Part shown: positions 1 to 11,606 of the stretch, piece after piece | How positions within the stretch are numbered: position 1 is the stretch's first letter | Layout of the letters: each line of letters opens with the position of its first letter | Source: Sympetrum striolatum | Lineage: Eukaryota > Arthropoda > Insecta > Odonata > Libellulidae | Direction: 5' to 3' | Length of the DNA: 64,000 bases | NCBI GenBank assembly: GCA_947579665.1 | Contig: OX388345.1 | Span: 74,639,454-74,703,453 of the forward strand | Made by a program: the position numbers and the translations under genes | Notes under the pieces: model-generated | What the model saw: the letters and a program-made list of their open reading frames with translations, nothing else | Databases searched by the model: none | Told to the model about the DNA's origin: nothing

Positions 1-230
1 AGATGCAAGAAGAAACTAACCAGTTTTTATCACCCCGAAATATACATTTTATTATTGTTAATATTATAAAGAAAAATAAATAAAAATATTATTGTTATTA
101 TTATCATTGTCGTAATGACATTTTCCCTGAAATATTTTCCCTCGTAACGTTTGATTCGGCTTTACCACATGCTTTTAATCTCTTCAACTAAATATTTTCT
201 TTCATTAGTATCCCCAATACGAACATTCTT

Positions 231-341
231 ATACATCGTTCTTTCTGATTTTACACCGAATTTTCGGCTTACATCGTTCTTTCTGATTTTACACAGTATT
301 TTCGTTTTATATCTCTTTTTGATTTTACACCGTATTTTCCA
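231..341. repeat. 38-bp tandem repeat, about 3 copies
   Basis: The segment starting acatcgttctttctgatttt recurs with a 38-bp period; the third copy is more diverged (starting near 309). The array lies directly beyond the tRNA-Arg terminator. Upstream of it (60-110) is low-complexity ATT/AAT sequence. No coding content is evident. Confidence 0.7.
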
Positions 342-357
342 TAAGAAGCTAGTCGAT

Positions 358-363
358 AAAAAA
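358..363 (-). terminator. Pol III terminator of tRNA-Arg
   Basis: Six consecutive T residues on the minus strand begin 2 nt after the discriminator base of the tRNA-Arg gene. A run of four or more Ts just after a tRNA is the standard RNA polymerase III stop signal. Confidence 0.85.
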
Positions 364-365
364 TT

Positions 366-438
366 TACCCCTGGGGGGACTCGAACCCCCAATCCCCGGT
401 TTAGGAGACCGATGCCTTATCCATTAGGCCACAGGGGC
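366..438 (-). tRNA. tRNA-Arg (anticodon CCT)
   Basis: An intact 73-nt cytosolic tRNA for arginine AGG codons, read from 438 down to 366. The cloverleaf is complete: 7-bp acceptor stem with a G-U pair at 1:72, a perfect 4-bp D stem (GCCT/AGGC), a 5-bp anticodon stem (one G-U) closing the loop CTCCTAA with CCT at tRNA positions 34-36 (genomic 405-403), a 5-nt variable loop, a GGGGG/CCCCC T stem with loop TTCGAGT, and discriminator A. There is no intron and no encoded CCA, as expected for a eukaryotic nuclear gene. The A box lies in the D arm and the B box GGTTCGAGTCC in the T arm. A T6 Pol III terminator follows within 2 nt. Absence of mismatches and of a SINE tail separates it from the tRNA-like repeats elsewhere in the window. 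Confidence 0.95.
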
Positions 439-3324
439 TTGGTGTAGATTGGCTAGGTTCAAACGATGTGAATCATTTCCTGCAAATTAGTACTATTTTA
501 TATTTTAAATTCCAGAAATCCGTATTTTGCCATTAAAACAATGTTTTGCGATAAATTTAATATCCGCGATTTTCAATGTATTTCAGTGAGTTTTTAATTT
601 ATATCCTCTTGGTTTGTGGGGTTGATGACTTGATTTCCTTTAGATTCTCCTTACGTTTGCTTTGTTTTAAACCATTACCTGTTTCGTGTTCATAATGAGC
701 ATTGTTGGGGAACTTGGAAATATTTCACACCGCCCCCCTTTCTAGATGGCCGGTTATGCCTACCGGCATCGAATCCTGGTTTTGGTATGTATCGATGAAG
801 ACTCGATTATGAGAAAGGTCTCCTCTGACTAGAATTCCTCTAAAAAAGCCGTGATTTTACTGTTATTTAAAAATGCATTGATTGACTGCTGTTATATTTC
901 GTTTGTACAAAAGCTAGCATACATAAAACCTCCTATGGCATTGACTCTAGAGCGACAAAAGAACATATTAATAATACTAATATCAGTGTCTCTAAGGGAG
1001 AAGGAATTATGGTTGACCTAGAAAGAGATAGAATGTCTGTTAGGATAATGAATTTGGTACGGAAAAGTCTGTTCATAAAAGGACTTGTAGGCTAGCACCC
1101 GCTGGTAAGCATCTTAATTTTAAGAAAATAATGTTTTTTTTTTCAGATTATTTCATTTATTGACCTTTTCTTTTCCATGCCATAAAATTTTCCGTGGCCG
1201 ACTGAAAGCATGCGGCTGGCCGGATTTTGATTACGGGCCGCTGTTTTTGCACAACTGGTTTATAGTGTAAGAATGTGCTCGGAGATTTTATTATTCCCTT
1301 AGTTCGTGCCGAAGCATTGGCAGAATGCAAAGGTGGTTGATAATGGAGTGCTTTTTAAGGTAGTTAAGAAAGAAAACAAAACAATGTTCGGAAACATCTC
1401 GACTATAGGAGGTATTTCTTTTCGAAATGTTATTCGTTCCACGAAATGCCATAAGCAGCTTGATTCTAAAATGTATCCACATAGGGCCGAAAATTCATAA
1501 CTGTCTTTGATAGCTTTGAAGAACGGACAGTAATCATTTCGCTTTGTAATTATTTTTGCTTATTTCTGTAGTTCATGCACGTAAGCGAATATCCTCCGAA
1601 ACGTTCATTAGAATACAAAAATCGGTGAAAAAGCGTATACTAGCCAATGACCATTGAATCATTTAATGGTACAGTTTTAAGTATATTAAATATTTTATTG
1701 ATGTCTTTAATTTTAATTTGTTTGTTAAATCCATTTTAACAACAGTTATTCTATTTCAAACAAATACTCGTGCTTCAAAGCGATACATGAATTGCAGTAA
1801 TTTCTAACGGAGTTGCAGATAAATCGCAAGGATTTCTAAGTGTGTAGGGCCTACGAAAACCACTGGTGAAACCTATAATTAGGTGGTCCTAAAAGTTTTT
1901 ATTTACAACGGAATAGGAGCATGAAGGTAAGAAATGTTGGAAAGCACTCGCGGAGAAATTCCTTCGCTGCCGCGAAATACTTTTTGTAATGTGCAAAAAA
2001 GGTTCTCTGCTCTCCCTATGACGTTGAAAACGTCCGTGCTTCTATATTCCCCTGCAGCGTTTTCGTACACTCATGTTCTCAGCAGGTTTTCGGTAAGCTA
2101 CCGTTTAATTTGTGGTACACGTGAATTACCTGCACGCAAAACAATACCACTTTGCGGGGTAATCATACGTGATTCGGGGCGTAGCGGTCGCGATTGATTG
2201 CCCTCAGGAAAGTTCCTTTCATATCCACCGCAGTACAGTCTTTTTCCGTTTCGATTTTGGCTGCAATGCCGTTTGAATTTTGCCTGTTTTTCAGGGATTT
2301 TGGCACTTATTGAGATATCTGTCTGCGGTTTCTGTTCAGTATTCATTTAAGTCTGGATCTGTAGTTTTTTGTGTAAGGCAATAGAAGTGTATCTTAACTA
2401 TGGGTCGGTAGTATTCGAGTGTATGTAATTTTGCACGATTTATCAATATTTGCATTGCTGGTGTGTTGATTTCTATTTAGGAGTCGACGGAGCATTAAAA
2501 CGTTTCTACCGTATTTTCAATGCCATATGGTTGTTAGGAAGGCATTCTTTTCTCCGAAGTATCAGAAATTGGTTCGTTAAAGCTATTATTGGTACTTGTA
2601 TTTTGTAATATACATCCAATGGTAAAAGCATTATCGGCGATTATTTGAACTTTTACGTTGCATAAAACATTAAAGGCGGAAACTAAGGAATTACTATTAA
2701 AAATCTAATTATTTTGATAAATTGGAGGTTGTCACGGAACTCTTCTTATTACATTTCTCTACGTAAATTTATACCTAAGCCGACTTATACTGTCTTGTTA
2801 ATTGTGATTTGTTTGCCATTCAAATGCTCATTTCAGCTGATGGATTTAGGCTGTTGGCCAGTTATTGCACGCTTTTACCTAACTATTCAGCTAATTAAAT
2901 TCGTCATGCTCTACGGAGCCATTTTTTATGATAATAAGTATTTAGAAATACCAGATATTCTAGTTAGGAGCCTTGGATCTTGAAAACGGTGGAATTGCGA
3001 AAAATTTCCACGTAGTTGCCATGTGAATGTGCTGATCGCCACAGATAAGTAAATACAATAGCCAACGCTTGTATAACATATGGCGAAGTGGACTGCTGAG
3101 TCACTTTGTATGGTTCGATGGTCAGTTATGTAGACGTATGGAAATGATGTTACCACTTGTAGATGGGGATGGAATCAGGGCCGCGTCTACCACCTGTGTT
3201 GGGATTGCTCCGGTACACTCGGGCCCCGACCGCTAAGACCAACATTCGTGTTCATAATATATTAGTGCGCTACTCTTCGGTAGGTTCATGTACCCTAATA
3301 TTCCCTAATAAAAGCTATTTCTGT
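439..3324. other. Noncoding stretch, no gene recognised
   Basis: AT-rich sequence with only short open frames. The longest are about 87-89 codons (1934-2197, 2714-2983) and show no recognisable motif or splice context. A decayed tRNA-like B box (gcatcgaatcctgg, near 765-780) suggests an old SINE remnant on the plus strand. Nothing else is supported. Confidence 0.5.
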
Positions 3325-3915
3325 AGTTTTTAGGCAATATACCCCACCCTTGATGGCATTTATTATCTCTTGCCTCTTCTTTTCCCTTGAATTTTACCCT
3401 CAATTAATTTCTGCAGCAGTCCGTAGTTTCAATTTTTGACTCCCCATTTCCTCTGTCGACGCATAATTACTTTAATTAAAACTCTCCAATCCCCAACTTA
3501 TTCTTGCACCTCTTTGTTTGTTTCTCTATAAACCCAACTTACTTTTTCCATTATACGCTATTTCTACGTCTTGAAGTCCTCCAATCTTTGGATTCTCTCA
3601 TTTCTTAAGGTCCATGTTTCAAACCCATATAGTTGCACACTCCACACCAATGATTTACCAATCTTTTCCTGATTCCTTTTTCAATACCTCAAGTCTTCAG
3701 TTCTCTTCACTTTATGAAGGCTTCCTTGGCCAAATCCATTCTTATTTAAACTTTACCTCGTGCATTTCCCATCCCAGGATATAACACTACTCAGAAAGGT
3801 AATATTTCGTCCTCGTCTAGTTTTTCCCCACTAACCTAATCGTTCATTAGCTTTCTTTCCTTTAGCAAACTTCATTACTTTAGTTATCCTTACGGTCATT
3901 TTCGTCCCTAACACC
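3325..3915 (-). mobile_element. LINE fossil: reverse transcriptase C-terminal region
   Basis: Reading the minus strand from about 3915 to 3325 gives, across several frameshifts and stops, the C-terminal part of a non-LTR retrotransposon ORF2. In order I can read KVMKFAKGKK, then VISWDGKCTR, MDLAKEAFIK, VWSVQLYGFETWTLRNERIQ, VSWVYRETNKEVQE, IMRRQRKWG, and LIEGKIQGKRRGK. This matches the arrangement widely seen in arthropod endonuclease/reverse-transcriptase LINEs, where a YG.E.WTL block is followed by RRQRKW.GH and VIEGR..GKR.RGR. Stops interrupt it repeatedly, so it is dead. It shares long nucleotide identity (gcgtcgacagaggaaatggg) with the plus-strand copy at 16.7 kb, so both belong to one family. 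Confidence 0.85.
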
Positions 3916-6344
3916 CTATCATTATCATTTAGTGCATTTATTCGAATTTCTTATCCATTTTCGAATTGAAATACAATAGCTTTACAATGACAGATTTTTG
4001 TTACATACCCGTTCAGATCTTGATTAAATTCATAGAGAAATTCCCAGGAAGTAAATGATCTATGTCTGTAATATTCATTGTATTGCTTGCATTTGTCATG
4101 AAAATGTTTCATAAAAAACTAATATTCCACCGGTTGTTCACAAAAGAGCCACTGTAAAATAAGTCACCATAAGTCAAAATTATGACAGGCAAAAGCGTTG
4201 AGAGCGTTGCAAGCGGTTGCAGTTTTATATGCAGGGTACTCTCTCTGAATTTTGATAGGGTTGGTAACTCATTAATAGAGGTTTGTAAGTCAGACCACAT
4301 GTCTTAAGAGCAATTCAGATTCACTTTCAAAAAGGTTTCGCCTTTTGTTTTGCCGTTTAATTATTTGCACGTGGAAACACGATATGCATTTATTATGAGG
4401 TTTACTGATTGAAGCCTCACGGTTTAATCTCTGCTTGCTTCTTAGTGTGCATATAACGTAGAAATAATTACTTTGGATTGTTATATAAGATAACTAGAAT
4501 GATAATTTCAAGGGTCATCATTTCATTTGATTACTGTTTAAACACTGTTGACTTAAGGATACCGTAAAACCAGCTTTCTTTGGTTGAGGATAGGAATTTT
4601 CTTCGTTTTTCTCCCTTGATATCAATTTATAACAGTATTCCATTGATTCTTTTTTCATTCATAAATGCCATCCGTAAATTATTTTTTAAGCATGATTATC
4701 TCCTAAGTACTCTCTCTAAATAGTTTTCTTAAGCATGGCGGTTGTACCATGGGATCATATTTTCCATGTATTTTACAGATTCTAGTACAGTTATTTCAAT
4801 GCAAAGCAACCTTTAATGCTTTATTCAGAGTAGTATTTGTCGTGAAAAAGGTAAACTAAAAGTACGCAGATGTTTTAGCGAACTTTTCTTGTTAATTTGT
4901 TCTACTCTTCTCTTTTGGTAGATTTTTTCTGCGTGCAGCAAATTTTTAAGCCTTATTTCGTTTCATTATTTTCGTGAAATGAAGGCATTGCAGTTTTAAG
5001 TAGAAAATCTCAGATTATTGTAATACCATGTTACCTTGATTATTATAAAAATAACCTTTATGTATGCCCTGTGGCACTCTACCTAAGGGAACCAATTAAA
5101 ATTAACAAAAGTAATAAATCATACAATCGCAAAAAAGGAACATTAAATCTATACGTTTATAAGACGTACGCAGCATAAATTACAGTTTTAAAACAATTTT
5201 ACAACAAAATGCCGTTTAATATTTGCAATACGTGAATTGAAGTTTTAGAAAATGTTCATATAACAGGCATTTGAGCTTATTATCTTTAGTGTCTACTACC
5301 TTCAATGTGTGAGAAGAGAATGCAAAAATTCAATAGCAGTAAATGATCTATGAAATATAGCTGTTATATGAGGGAGGACAAAAATAAGTTTCCAATGCTT
5401 TTTCTTAAACTTAGACGGTCATCATAGGATGGTGAGTTTTCCAGAGGTTTTAATATATTAGCCGGTCTATTGCATTTTAGAATGGTGGACATACCAGAAA
5501 ATATTCTCTTGTTATTGAAGTCCTCAGCCAACGATATTTTGTTATGGGCTAATATTTTCATTTCTCTCTACACCTTTACCGATGCGTGGAAACTCAAATT
5601 AGGTGTGTAATGTAGTTACTTTATATTTACTAACGTGTCAATTAATTTGCACGATTTAAATAAAATGTCGATTAATCGAAAGTATAAATAGTAAGGATTT
5701 TTCCGCTCAGTATGCCAAGTGCATGTGGTTCCCTCTTATCTCACGTACGTCTGTCACATAAGAGTGGAACACGTAATGAAGGAACGTGCAAGAAGATGTT
5801 TGCGCTTAAAATTATCGCCTTGCATTTCGAGGGCGATGAATCTTCTTTCAGTTATGCACCTCAGAAGTCGTTGCTCTTTTGTTGCATTTTTTGCGATGCA
5901 CTTACCCAATTTACGTTTTGGTGTTGAGTTTCGCGTATTCCTACGTCTTAAAGTATGAGCTCAACATTGGCAGGCATTCAATGAATTATACGCCTACGAA
6001 TCGTTGTTGAATGTCCCTCAATGTACTATTTTTGGAACGATGTATCAAACGTCACCGCGGAATTACTCGCTGTCCATATCTTATGAAATCCGACAAAGAC
6101 GACTTTTCGAGTTTTGAAACCTCTAATTCATTAACAGCCATGTTCCAAATTTTCTTTCTTTTCTTACTGGAAGATAGATCGTTGCCAATATGATATCATA
6201 AAAGACAAGATTAAATTAAGTTAGCTAAATAACATGCCACTTATAACTTATGAATAATCACAATAATAATAATAACTTCTCTAATGGAAACAGGAAGACC
6301 CAAATTACATTCATTCCAATAATTATTACTATTTACAAAGTCAC
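3916..6344. other. Noncoding stretch, no gene recognised
   Basis: AT-rich DNA without recognisable genes or RNA. The only modest curiosity is a 65-codon ATG-initiated minus-strand frame (5364-5561) with an ordinary hydrophilic composition but no known motif and no splice or polyadenylation context. I treat it as a chance ORF. Confidence 0.5.
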
Positions 6345-6450
6345 ACAACCATTCCCTAGCCAGAAAAATCCGACTAGCCGGGATTCGAACCCGGGTGTTT
6401 GTCGTTGGAGTGCTAGCACGCTGAACAATCCGCCAAAATATTACGTTAAC
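6345..6450 (-). mobile_element. tRNA-derived SINE (family A), copy 1
   Basis: On the minus strand the copy reads from a tRNA-like head (ttggcggattgttcagcgtg), through a Pol III B box (gggttcgaatcccggc), to a body containing tcggatttttctggctaggg and aatggttgtgtgac. The same order and words occur in copies at 37.5 kb and 39.1 kb. The head resembles a tRNA-Ser/Leu type but no cloverleaf can be folded, so this is a retroposon and not a tRNA. Confidence 0.85.
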
Positions 6451-8097
6451 TTTTTCAGACCTGAATTTTTTTCCAAGAAAAAAATATTTTTGAATTTATT
6501 TATCATTGTTAGATATATTTATACTTATTGCAGCAATAAACATTGAAATTATAATTTAGTTAACATTTTATGAGATGTCCAATATTTTGGACACGTATTT
6601 TAAACAGTCACTAAAGATAAAGTTATGAATTAAAACTACGTTTGATATTAAATAACACGCATAGAAGATTAAAAAAAACATGTTCAATAACATTCATATA
6701 AAAATCATAATAAGAATAAAAATGGAAACATAAATTACCCTCCGAAATTCTTTTTAAAAAACTCATGACATCCCGTTATTCAATAAGCTATAAAATCTAA
6801 CTATGATACTCCTTTGATGTAGGATTGGCATAATTTAAAAATAGAAGAAGCTATACCATAAAAGAATGCAAAAAAAGAATATTAAATTAATATAAATAAT
6901 ATATAATAAGTACTGAAAATGGTGTCCAATATATTGGACACGGGTCTGAAAGAGTTAACGTTCCTAAGAGGCTACATCTCGTCAGCACTTTGACTTGAAG
7001 TGTGCATTTTAATCGGGAATTAAAGTCGTGCCGAAATTCCAAGTAAGAACGGAATTGAAAAAAGTCTGACAGAATCTAGACTAGACAGGGTCTCCAAATA
7101 ACCTGTCGGTTGCGCTATCCATTAGCTCATCTGGTGTATCTAGTATAAATGTATCGATTGAAAAATAGTATTTCGTGAAGAGTTGAGAACCTTCATTCAC
7201 TCGAAGGCCCCACGCGTATACATAAAGCCGCTATAGAATTGCCTATGCCTAAATTGTTCTTCATCGGAATTTCTCGTAGGAAAACGAATTTAATCTGTAG
7301 TAAATTCAATTATGTAGAAAACTTTATACTCAGCGTTTTCCGTGGAAAATATGAGTTTATTTCTAAATATAGCTGCAGTTAAATGCGCGTTTTGAACCAC
7401 CGATAAAGTTGTGCACGTTTACTCAAAAGGTTAAACATCGTCTCCATATCATCTGTTGACTGAGGAAAGTTCATAAGAAGCGAAGGTTAAAAGCTGCTAT
7501 TTGTGATTCTTGGGTGGAAAATAGTTCCGTGAAATTCTTCGATGCTTCAATTTTAAGGACAAAAGTTATTTATCACTAAGTTAATTATCGCTAATTTTAA
7601 AACAGTGATTTAGTGAAGTGCTAAATGATTCAGTAAGAGGCAAGAAAATTTTTTTGGCACGCAGAACTCTCACCACACGATCTTTATTATTTATACTACA
7701 ATTAAAAAATGAAGCCTTGCAGTAAATGAATATGGACCCTGTTCATTAATAATGGCAATGAACGATTATTTAAGACAAATACAAGATTTTAATACTATCG
7801 TTGATATTACAATATGTATAAAATAAATATCATAACCTCACAGTACGGCATGGCACCATATTGGTCCTTTAAATTCATCAAGTATGAAACTAAATTAACT
7901 AAAGGTTCGCCAACCCTGATTTAGTGAACATACCCTTCCCTTCAAGAATGACATGCTTGTAATTTGATGGCTTAAAAACTGAAAATACTAAAAGATAGAG
8001 AAATAAGCAGCTCAGTATGTCAGAAAATTTGAATGAGTGGCCACATTCTCCCAGCCACTGTGATACTAGGCATGCGTCTATGAATACGCTGGTAGCA
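6451..8097. other. Noncoding stretch, no gene recognised
   Basis: Very AT-rich. A weak tRNA-like A-box segment on the minus strand (7085-7140) could be a SINE remnant. The phrase for one 'ttggacacg' word recurs at 6584 and 6932 (near agtc/gagt contexts), possibly two decayed ends of one repeat. No coding or RNA gene is supported. Confidence 0.45.
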
Positions 8098-8103
8098 TTT
8101 ATT
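8098..8103 (-). promoter_or_regulatory. Candidate polyadenylation signal AATAAA
   Basis: A canonical AATAAA hexamer on the minus strand lies 73 nt beyond the TAA stop of the open frame ending at 8177. AATAAA is common by chance in AT-rich DNA, so its value comes only from its position relative to that frame. Confidence 0.35.
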
Positions 8104-8176
8104 GAATCATATGAAACAGGATTCGTGAGCTTTTTAAATCAAGGATACTTTCGAATTCCCGAACATTCTTTTCATA

Positions 8177-8544
8177 TTAATATGCTACGACTACTCCTTT
8201 GAAATGAGGGCGGAAATTATGGCCCATGTCGAGATAACCCGAGATAGCTTTAATTGCTTCGTTTCGTTCTTGGATTTCATTTTTCCAATTAGTTGCTGAT
8301 ATTTCTCGAGGGTGCATCATATGCCGAGGGGCGTTTTTTGACTTTTCCTTGATGTTTTCCATCAGAAGTGTATTTGTAGAAGATAAAGATGCTTCACGCA
8401 TCACTTCATAAAGCGATAATTGAGATTGATTAATTGCTCCCGGTCCCATATTTCTTCGTGCTTGCGTTTCCAAGCTTGCCACGCATGATAACGTTCGTGT
8501 ATCCTCATGAATGGAACGAGTGCATTTCAGCTTGTCGTTTGGTT
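8177..8544 (-). CDS. Candidate 3'-terminal coding exon, unknown protein
   Basis: The minus-strand frame is open from 8647 down to a TAA at 8177-8179. Its last 120 or so residues read like real protein: hydrophilic, mixed composition, few cysteines, with segments such as LETQARRNMGPGAINQ, LYEVMREASLSSTN, HPREISATNWKNEIQ and ISGYLDMGHNFRPHFKG. I chose 8544 as the exon start because a pyrimidine-rich tract ends in cgacag just before it; this splits a codon, so the upstream exon must end one base into a codon. AATAAA on the minus strand (8098-8103) lies about 75 nt past the stop, as expected for a terminal exon. I do not recognise the family. It could also be a transposon-derived ORF fragment or, less likely, a chance open frame. 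Confidence 0.45.
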
Positions 8545-8699
8545 CTGTCGTTGAGCAGGTCGGATTGTGAAGAAAAGGTAGAGTTTGGATTGAAATCAGA
8601 TTTGGGGGTAATATTATATCCTTAAACGTATTTATTCTCAGCCGTAGTTACACAAACGTCTAGTGGCAGAGTTACAGGCGTGGAAATTATTGACTTGCC

Positions 8700-8795
8700 T
8701 AGATCTCGAACCCATGACATGTTGGTGTAGTGGTCAGTACCCCTTCCCTGAAAGTGGAAATCCTGGGTCGAGTCCGAGTCGTGCCGCTATTATTT
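8700..8795 (+). mobile_element. Degenerate tRNA-derived SINE head
   Basis: A tRNA-like A-box segment (gttggtgtagtggtcagta, near 8722-8740) is followed about 35 nt later by a B box (gggtcgagtcc, near 8765). It does not fold as a full cloverleaf. The head wording gtggtgtagtggt recurs at 61.37 kb, so the two may be one SINE family. Confidence 0.5.
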
Positions 8796-9805
8796 AAAAT
8801 TCCGTTTCGCTTCGGGTTTCAAGGAGCACGCTTCCTCGTGCTATATTAAATTTCATTCGATCGTTATTAAATTTATTTAATAAAAATATTATTTTATTGA
8901 AAACATAAAGGAAAACCTTACATAAAATGTGTTGGAGTAGCTTAAAAAGAAATCTTAAAAAAAATACAAATAATAATAGTAATAAAGAAAAAACGAGGAG
9001 CGTAATGAAAGTAAAAACGAAGGTATTTACAGAGACCAATAGAATAGGTTTATGCAAAAATTGTAAAAAGATTTGACGACTGGTGAAGTTTTCTTCATAT
9101 CGCCGATAGAGTCACAAAGTTCTGAATCCTTAATTGGTTAGGGAAATAAATTTTGTTTATATTCTAGATAAATGCGAATACCTATTTAATTAATGTGTGT
9201 AATTAACTTACCATTGTATTCTTAAAATATACTTATTCCTTTTGTCTTATTTATATGATTCCTTTAAACACGCCGTTTCTAATTGATGATTCTATCGATT
9301 AAAATTTTTTGTCAGCATTTTGGTCTTTCAGGGCTTTGTTTCCGTTAACGCGATTTTAACTTGGCACCAAAACAAATGCAGTTAACTATATCGAAGCAGT
9401 CGGTTCGATATGAATGCTATTTTCAGATTATTCGCCAACCCATAACTTAGAGCCTGCTTATCAATTTATGTTCTTTACAATGGCCCATCCCAAACTTGAC
9501 CCAACTCGCGAAGCGTAATTAAACGAGCAAAGAAACATATTTTAGCGTCTACGAAAATTTTATGAAGAGCAGATTTTATCTTAAAATCGGCTGATTAGCG
9601 ACCAAAAATTTGAGAGACAACTTTTTTTTTAGCCGGACGAGCTAAACTAGCTTCTATTAATCTTAGGGTTTAGGGGGATTATTATAAAAAATACCTATTT
9701 GTTATCTCTGAACCTCTTCAGTAACGAAAGCGAGAGTAAAATACGAGCGATATAAAAAGGTTTTTTTACGGTGCCTCTTTTTCGTGCATTGGGTCGTAAA
9801 CTTTG

Positions 9806-9832
9806 TACACGTGCTCCCCCGATGCACGTGTA
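9806..9832. promoter_or_regulatory. Palindromic pair of CACGTG E-boxes
   Basis: The perfect 9-bp inverted repeat tacacgtgc / gcacgtgta is separated by 9 bp, placing two CACGTG E-boxes (9808-9813 and 9825-9830) 17 bp apart centre to centre. CACGTG is bound by bHLH factors such as CLOCK/CYCLE and Myc/Max. Whether this pair is functional is inference; no transcript start is recognised nearby. Confidence 0.35.
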
Positions 9833-10490
9833 TGCTACAGGTTGTCGACCTCTATCGTAATTGTAGTTAACTCGCCACCGTACGTTTTCATACGCCCCCG
9901 GGATGCCCTATTTTTTATCTCCTAGCAAAACTGCCGCTATACCATAATTTCCATAAGCAACGAGATCAATTCTACTCTTGCAAATTACCATCATCTCAGT
10001 TCTTTTTGTCAGTATCTTGCGCAAACGTATTAGGCACGTGTGATTGACGTAAAATGACACAATTGAAATATTGAAAGTGTTTCTCCTTAATTCTTTGATT
10101 TTTATTATGGATACGTCTGACAATTGGAAGGAAATTCGTGGGAAAAATCCCCAAGAATGTGTGATATGCTTAGAACATGCATTTGCGGAATTTCAGTCGC
10201 TTGCGGAATCCTGGAAGTTGTCCAAGCCCGCCTTTTTTATTTTATATGGTTTTATTCGTATCAAAGATAGAAGCTGATTCTAAACAAAACGGCTTCATGA
10301 TAATTTATTTTTATTCTAGCCTCCGTGCCTCCAAAGCTTTGTTTTAATATATTTGTGTTAACTGCCTCATGGTATACAAAAATTACACTACATATTTCTT
10401 ACTTTTTACTAAATTTAACAATTTGGTGATGTTGAGCGGGTTGTTTTACTTATTAGATTGCGATGTAGTTAAATATAATAAGATTAATAA

Positions 10491-10571
10491 TACCAAAAAT
10501 AAAATAGAAAACTCAACGAAGCCGTAAGTGACCGCTTTTTCTAGACAGAATTTTCTATTTTATTTTTAGTA
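10491..10571. repeat. 21-bp inverted repeat (hairpin)
   Basis: Arms 10491-10511 and 10551-10571 are reverse complements with a single mismatch and a 39-nt spacer. The arms are almost pure A/T, so chance or a small MITE remnant are both possible. Confidence 0.6.
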
Positions 10572-11336
10572 CTATTCAAACAGCGTGTCTCCTTCATCCT
10601 TTACAAGATTAAGAATATTTATTATCGCTTACATAAAAGATATCTACTTAGGAAATTTTAACAAATAAGTCTTGAAAATTATGCATCCCAGAAGTAAGAA
10701 ATCTTTTAATTAATCGCAATTATCAAAATACCTATTTAAAAAGGAGAAATTGTTGTCTATGTTAAAAATATTTGGTTCTCTTAAACACGTAAAAATTAAA
10801 GATTGTGTAGAGAAAGCCGCAAATATTGGGTCATGAAATACCAATCGCAGTGTTAGTTGGAATTAAGAATCCCACTGAAAGAAAATCCTATGAAGCAAGG
10901 TTTACCTGCTGTGCAGTTTTCCAGCTTTTGCCTCCCCGACGTGCCCTCATTTTTTATCGTGTAGAATTTATCTCATTAAGCTCGGTGACCCGTCTCGATC
11001 GAAACTTCTAACTACCATCTTCTCTATTGGACTTCAATGGGGACTATGAAAAGTGCTAGATGAATGTTGGAAAATAATAAACAGGACCAGGGTTCTAATT
11101 TCGTTGTCATTAGAGGTGCATATTTTTTGATAACTTTTTATACAGCGCTCGCTCTAGGATTCTTGTCACTACCCCACCTCCCCTTGCCCGTAAATCGCCG
11201 TGTCTTATTCCTTCGGTTATTGTACGTAACCTCACCGGAGGTCGTGAAGTTCAATTTATGACTTGGCGAGATCCTAGTACTTCCACTGCAACGCCATAAC
11301 CTAAGTCAAGGTTGCGAAACTTCAGCCTTTCCTTAC

Positions 11337-11603
11337 CTTCACGACGCTCTCCGGAAGGCTAGGAAATGTATTTTCCCCAAGAGACGTCGTTCCTTCGTTA
11401 AAGGTCGCCTTCACCTTCACTGGTGGTCCCCACTCATAGGGCACCCCGCGAAAAAATGTAGATCGCGATAATTTACCCCTTATCTCCCACTTCGTGCCGT
11501 TCTGAATGTGCAAATTAACCTCTCCAAATCTTTGTTGTGCTTTCCCCGGCGTAAATAAGTCCGCGTCAGGGTCAGCGGTGATCTTTCTCGTGAACCCGGC
11601 CAA
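11337..11603 (-). CDS. Candidate internal coding exon, unknown protein
   Basis: An 89-codon open minus-strand frame ends exactly at a strong splice donor, AAG|GTAAGG (GT at 11336-11335). The frame opens right after ctag (tag stop at 11604-11606), which could serve as the acceptor, making a 267-nt phase 0-0 exon. The product would include DPDADLFTPGKAQQRFGEVN, HIQNGTKWEIRGK and YEWGPPVKVKATFNEG: hydrophilic, no membrane segment. The local GC is higher than the flanks, which also raises the chance of a random open frame. The acceptor lacks a strong pyrimidine tract. I do not recognise the family. Confidence 0.3.
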
Positions 11604-11606
11604 CTA

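Larger units (their letters stand above)
8796..11336. other. Mostly noncoding, with two inverted repeats
   Basis: AT-rich DNA. It contains the twin E-box palindrome (9806-9832) and a hairpin-forming inverted repeat (10491-10571), described separately. Open frames are short and featureless. No gene is recognised. Confidence 0.5.
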
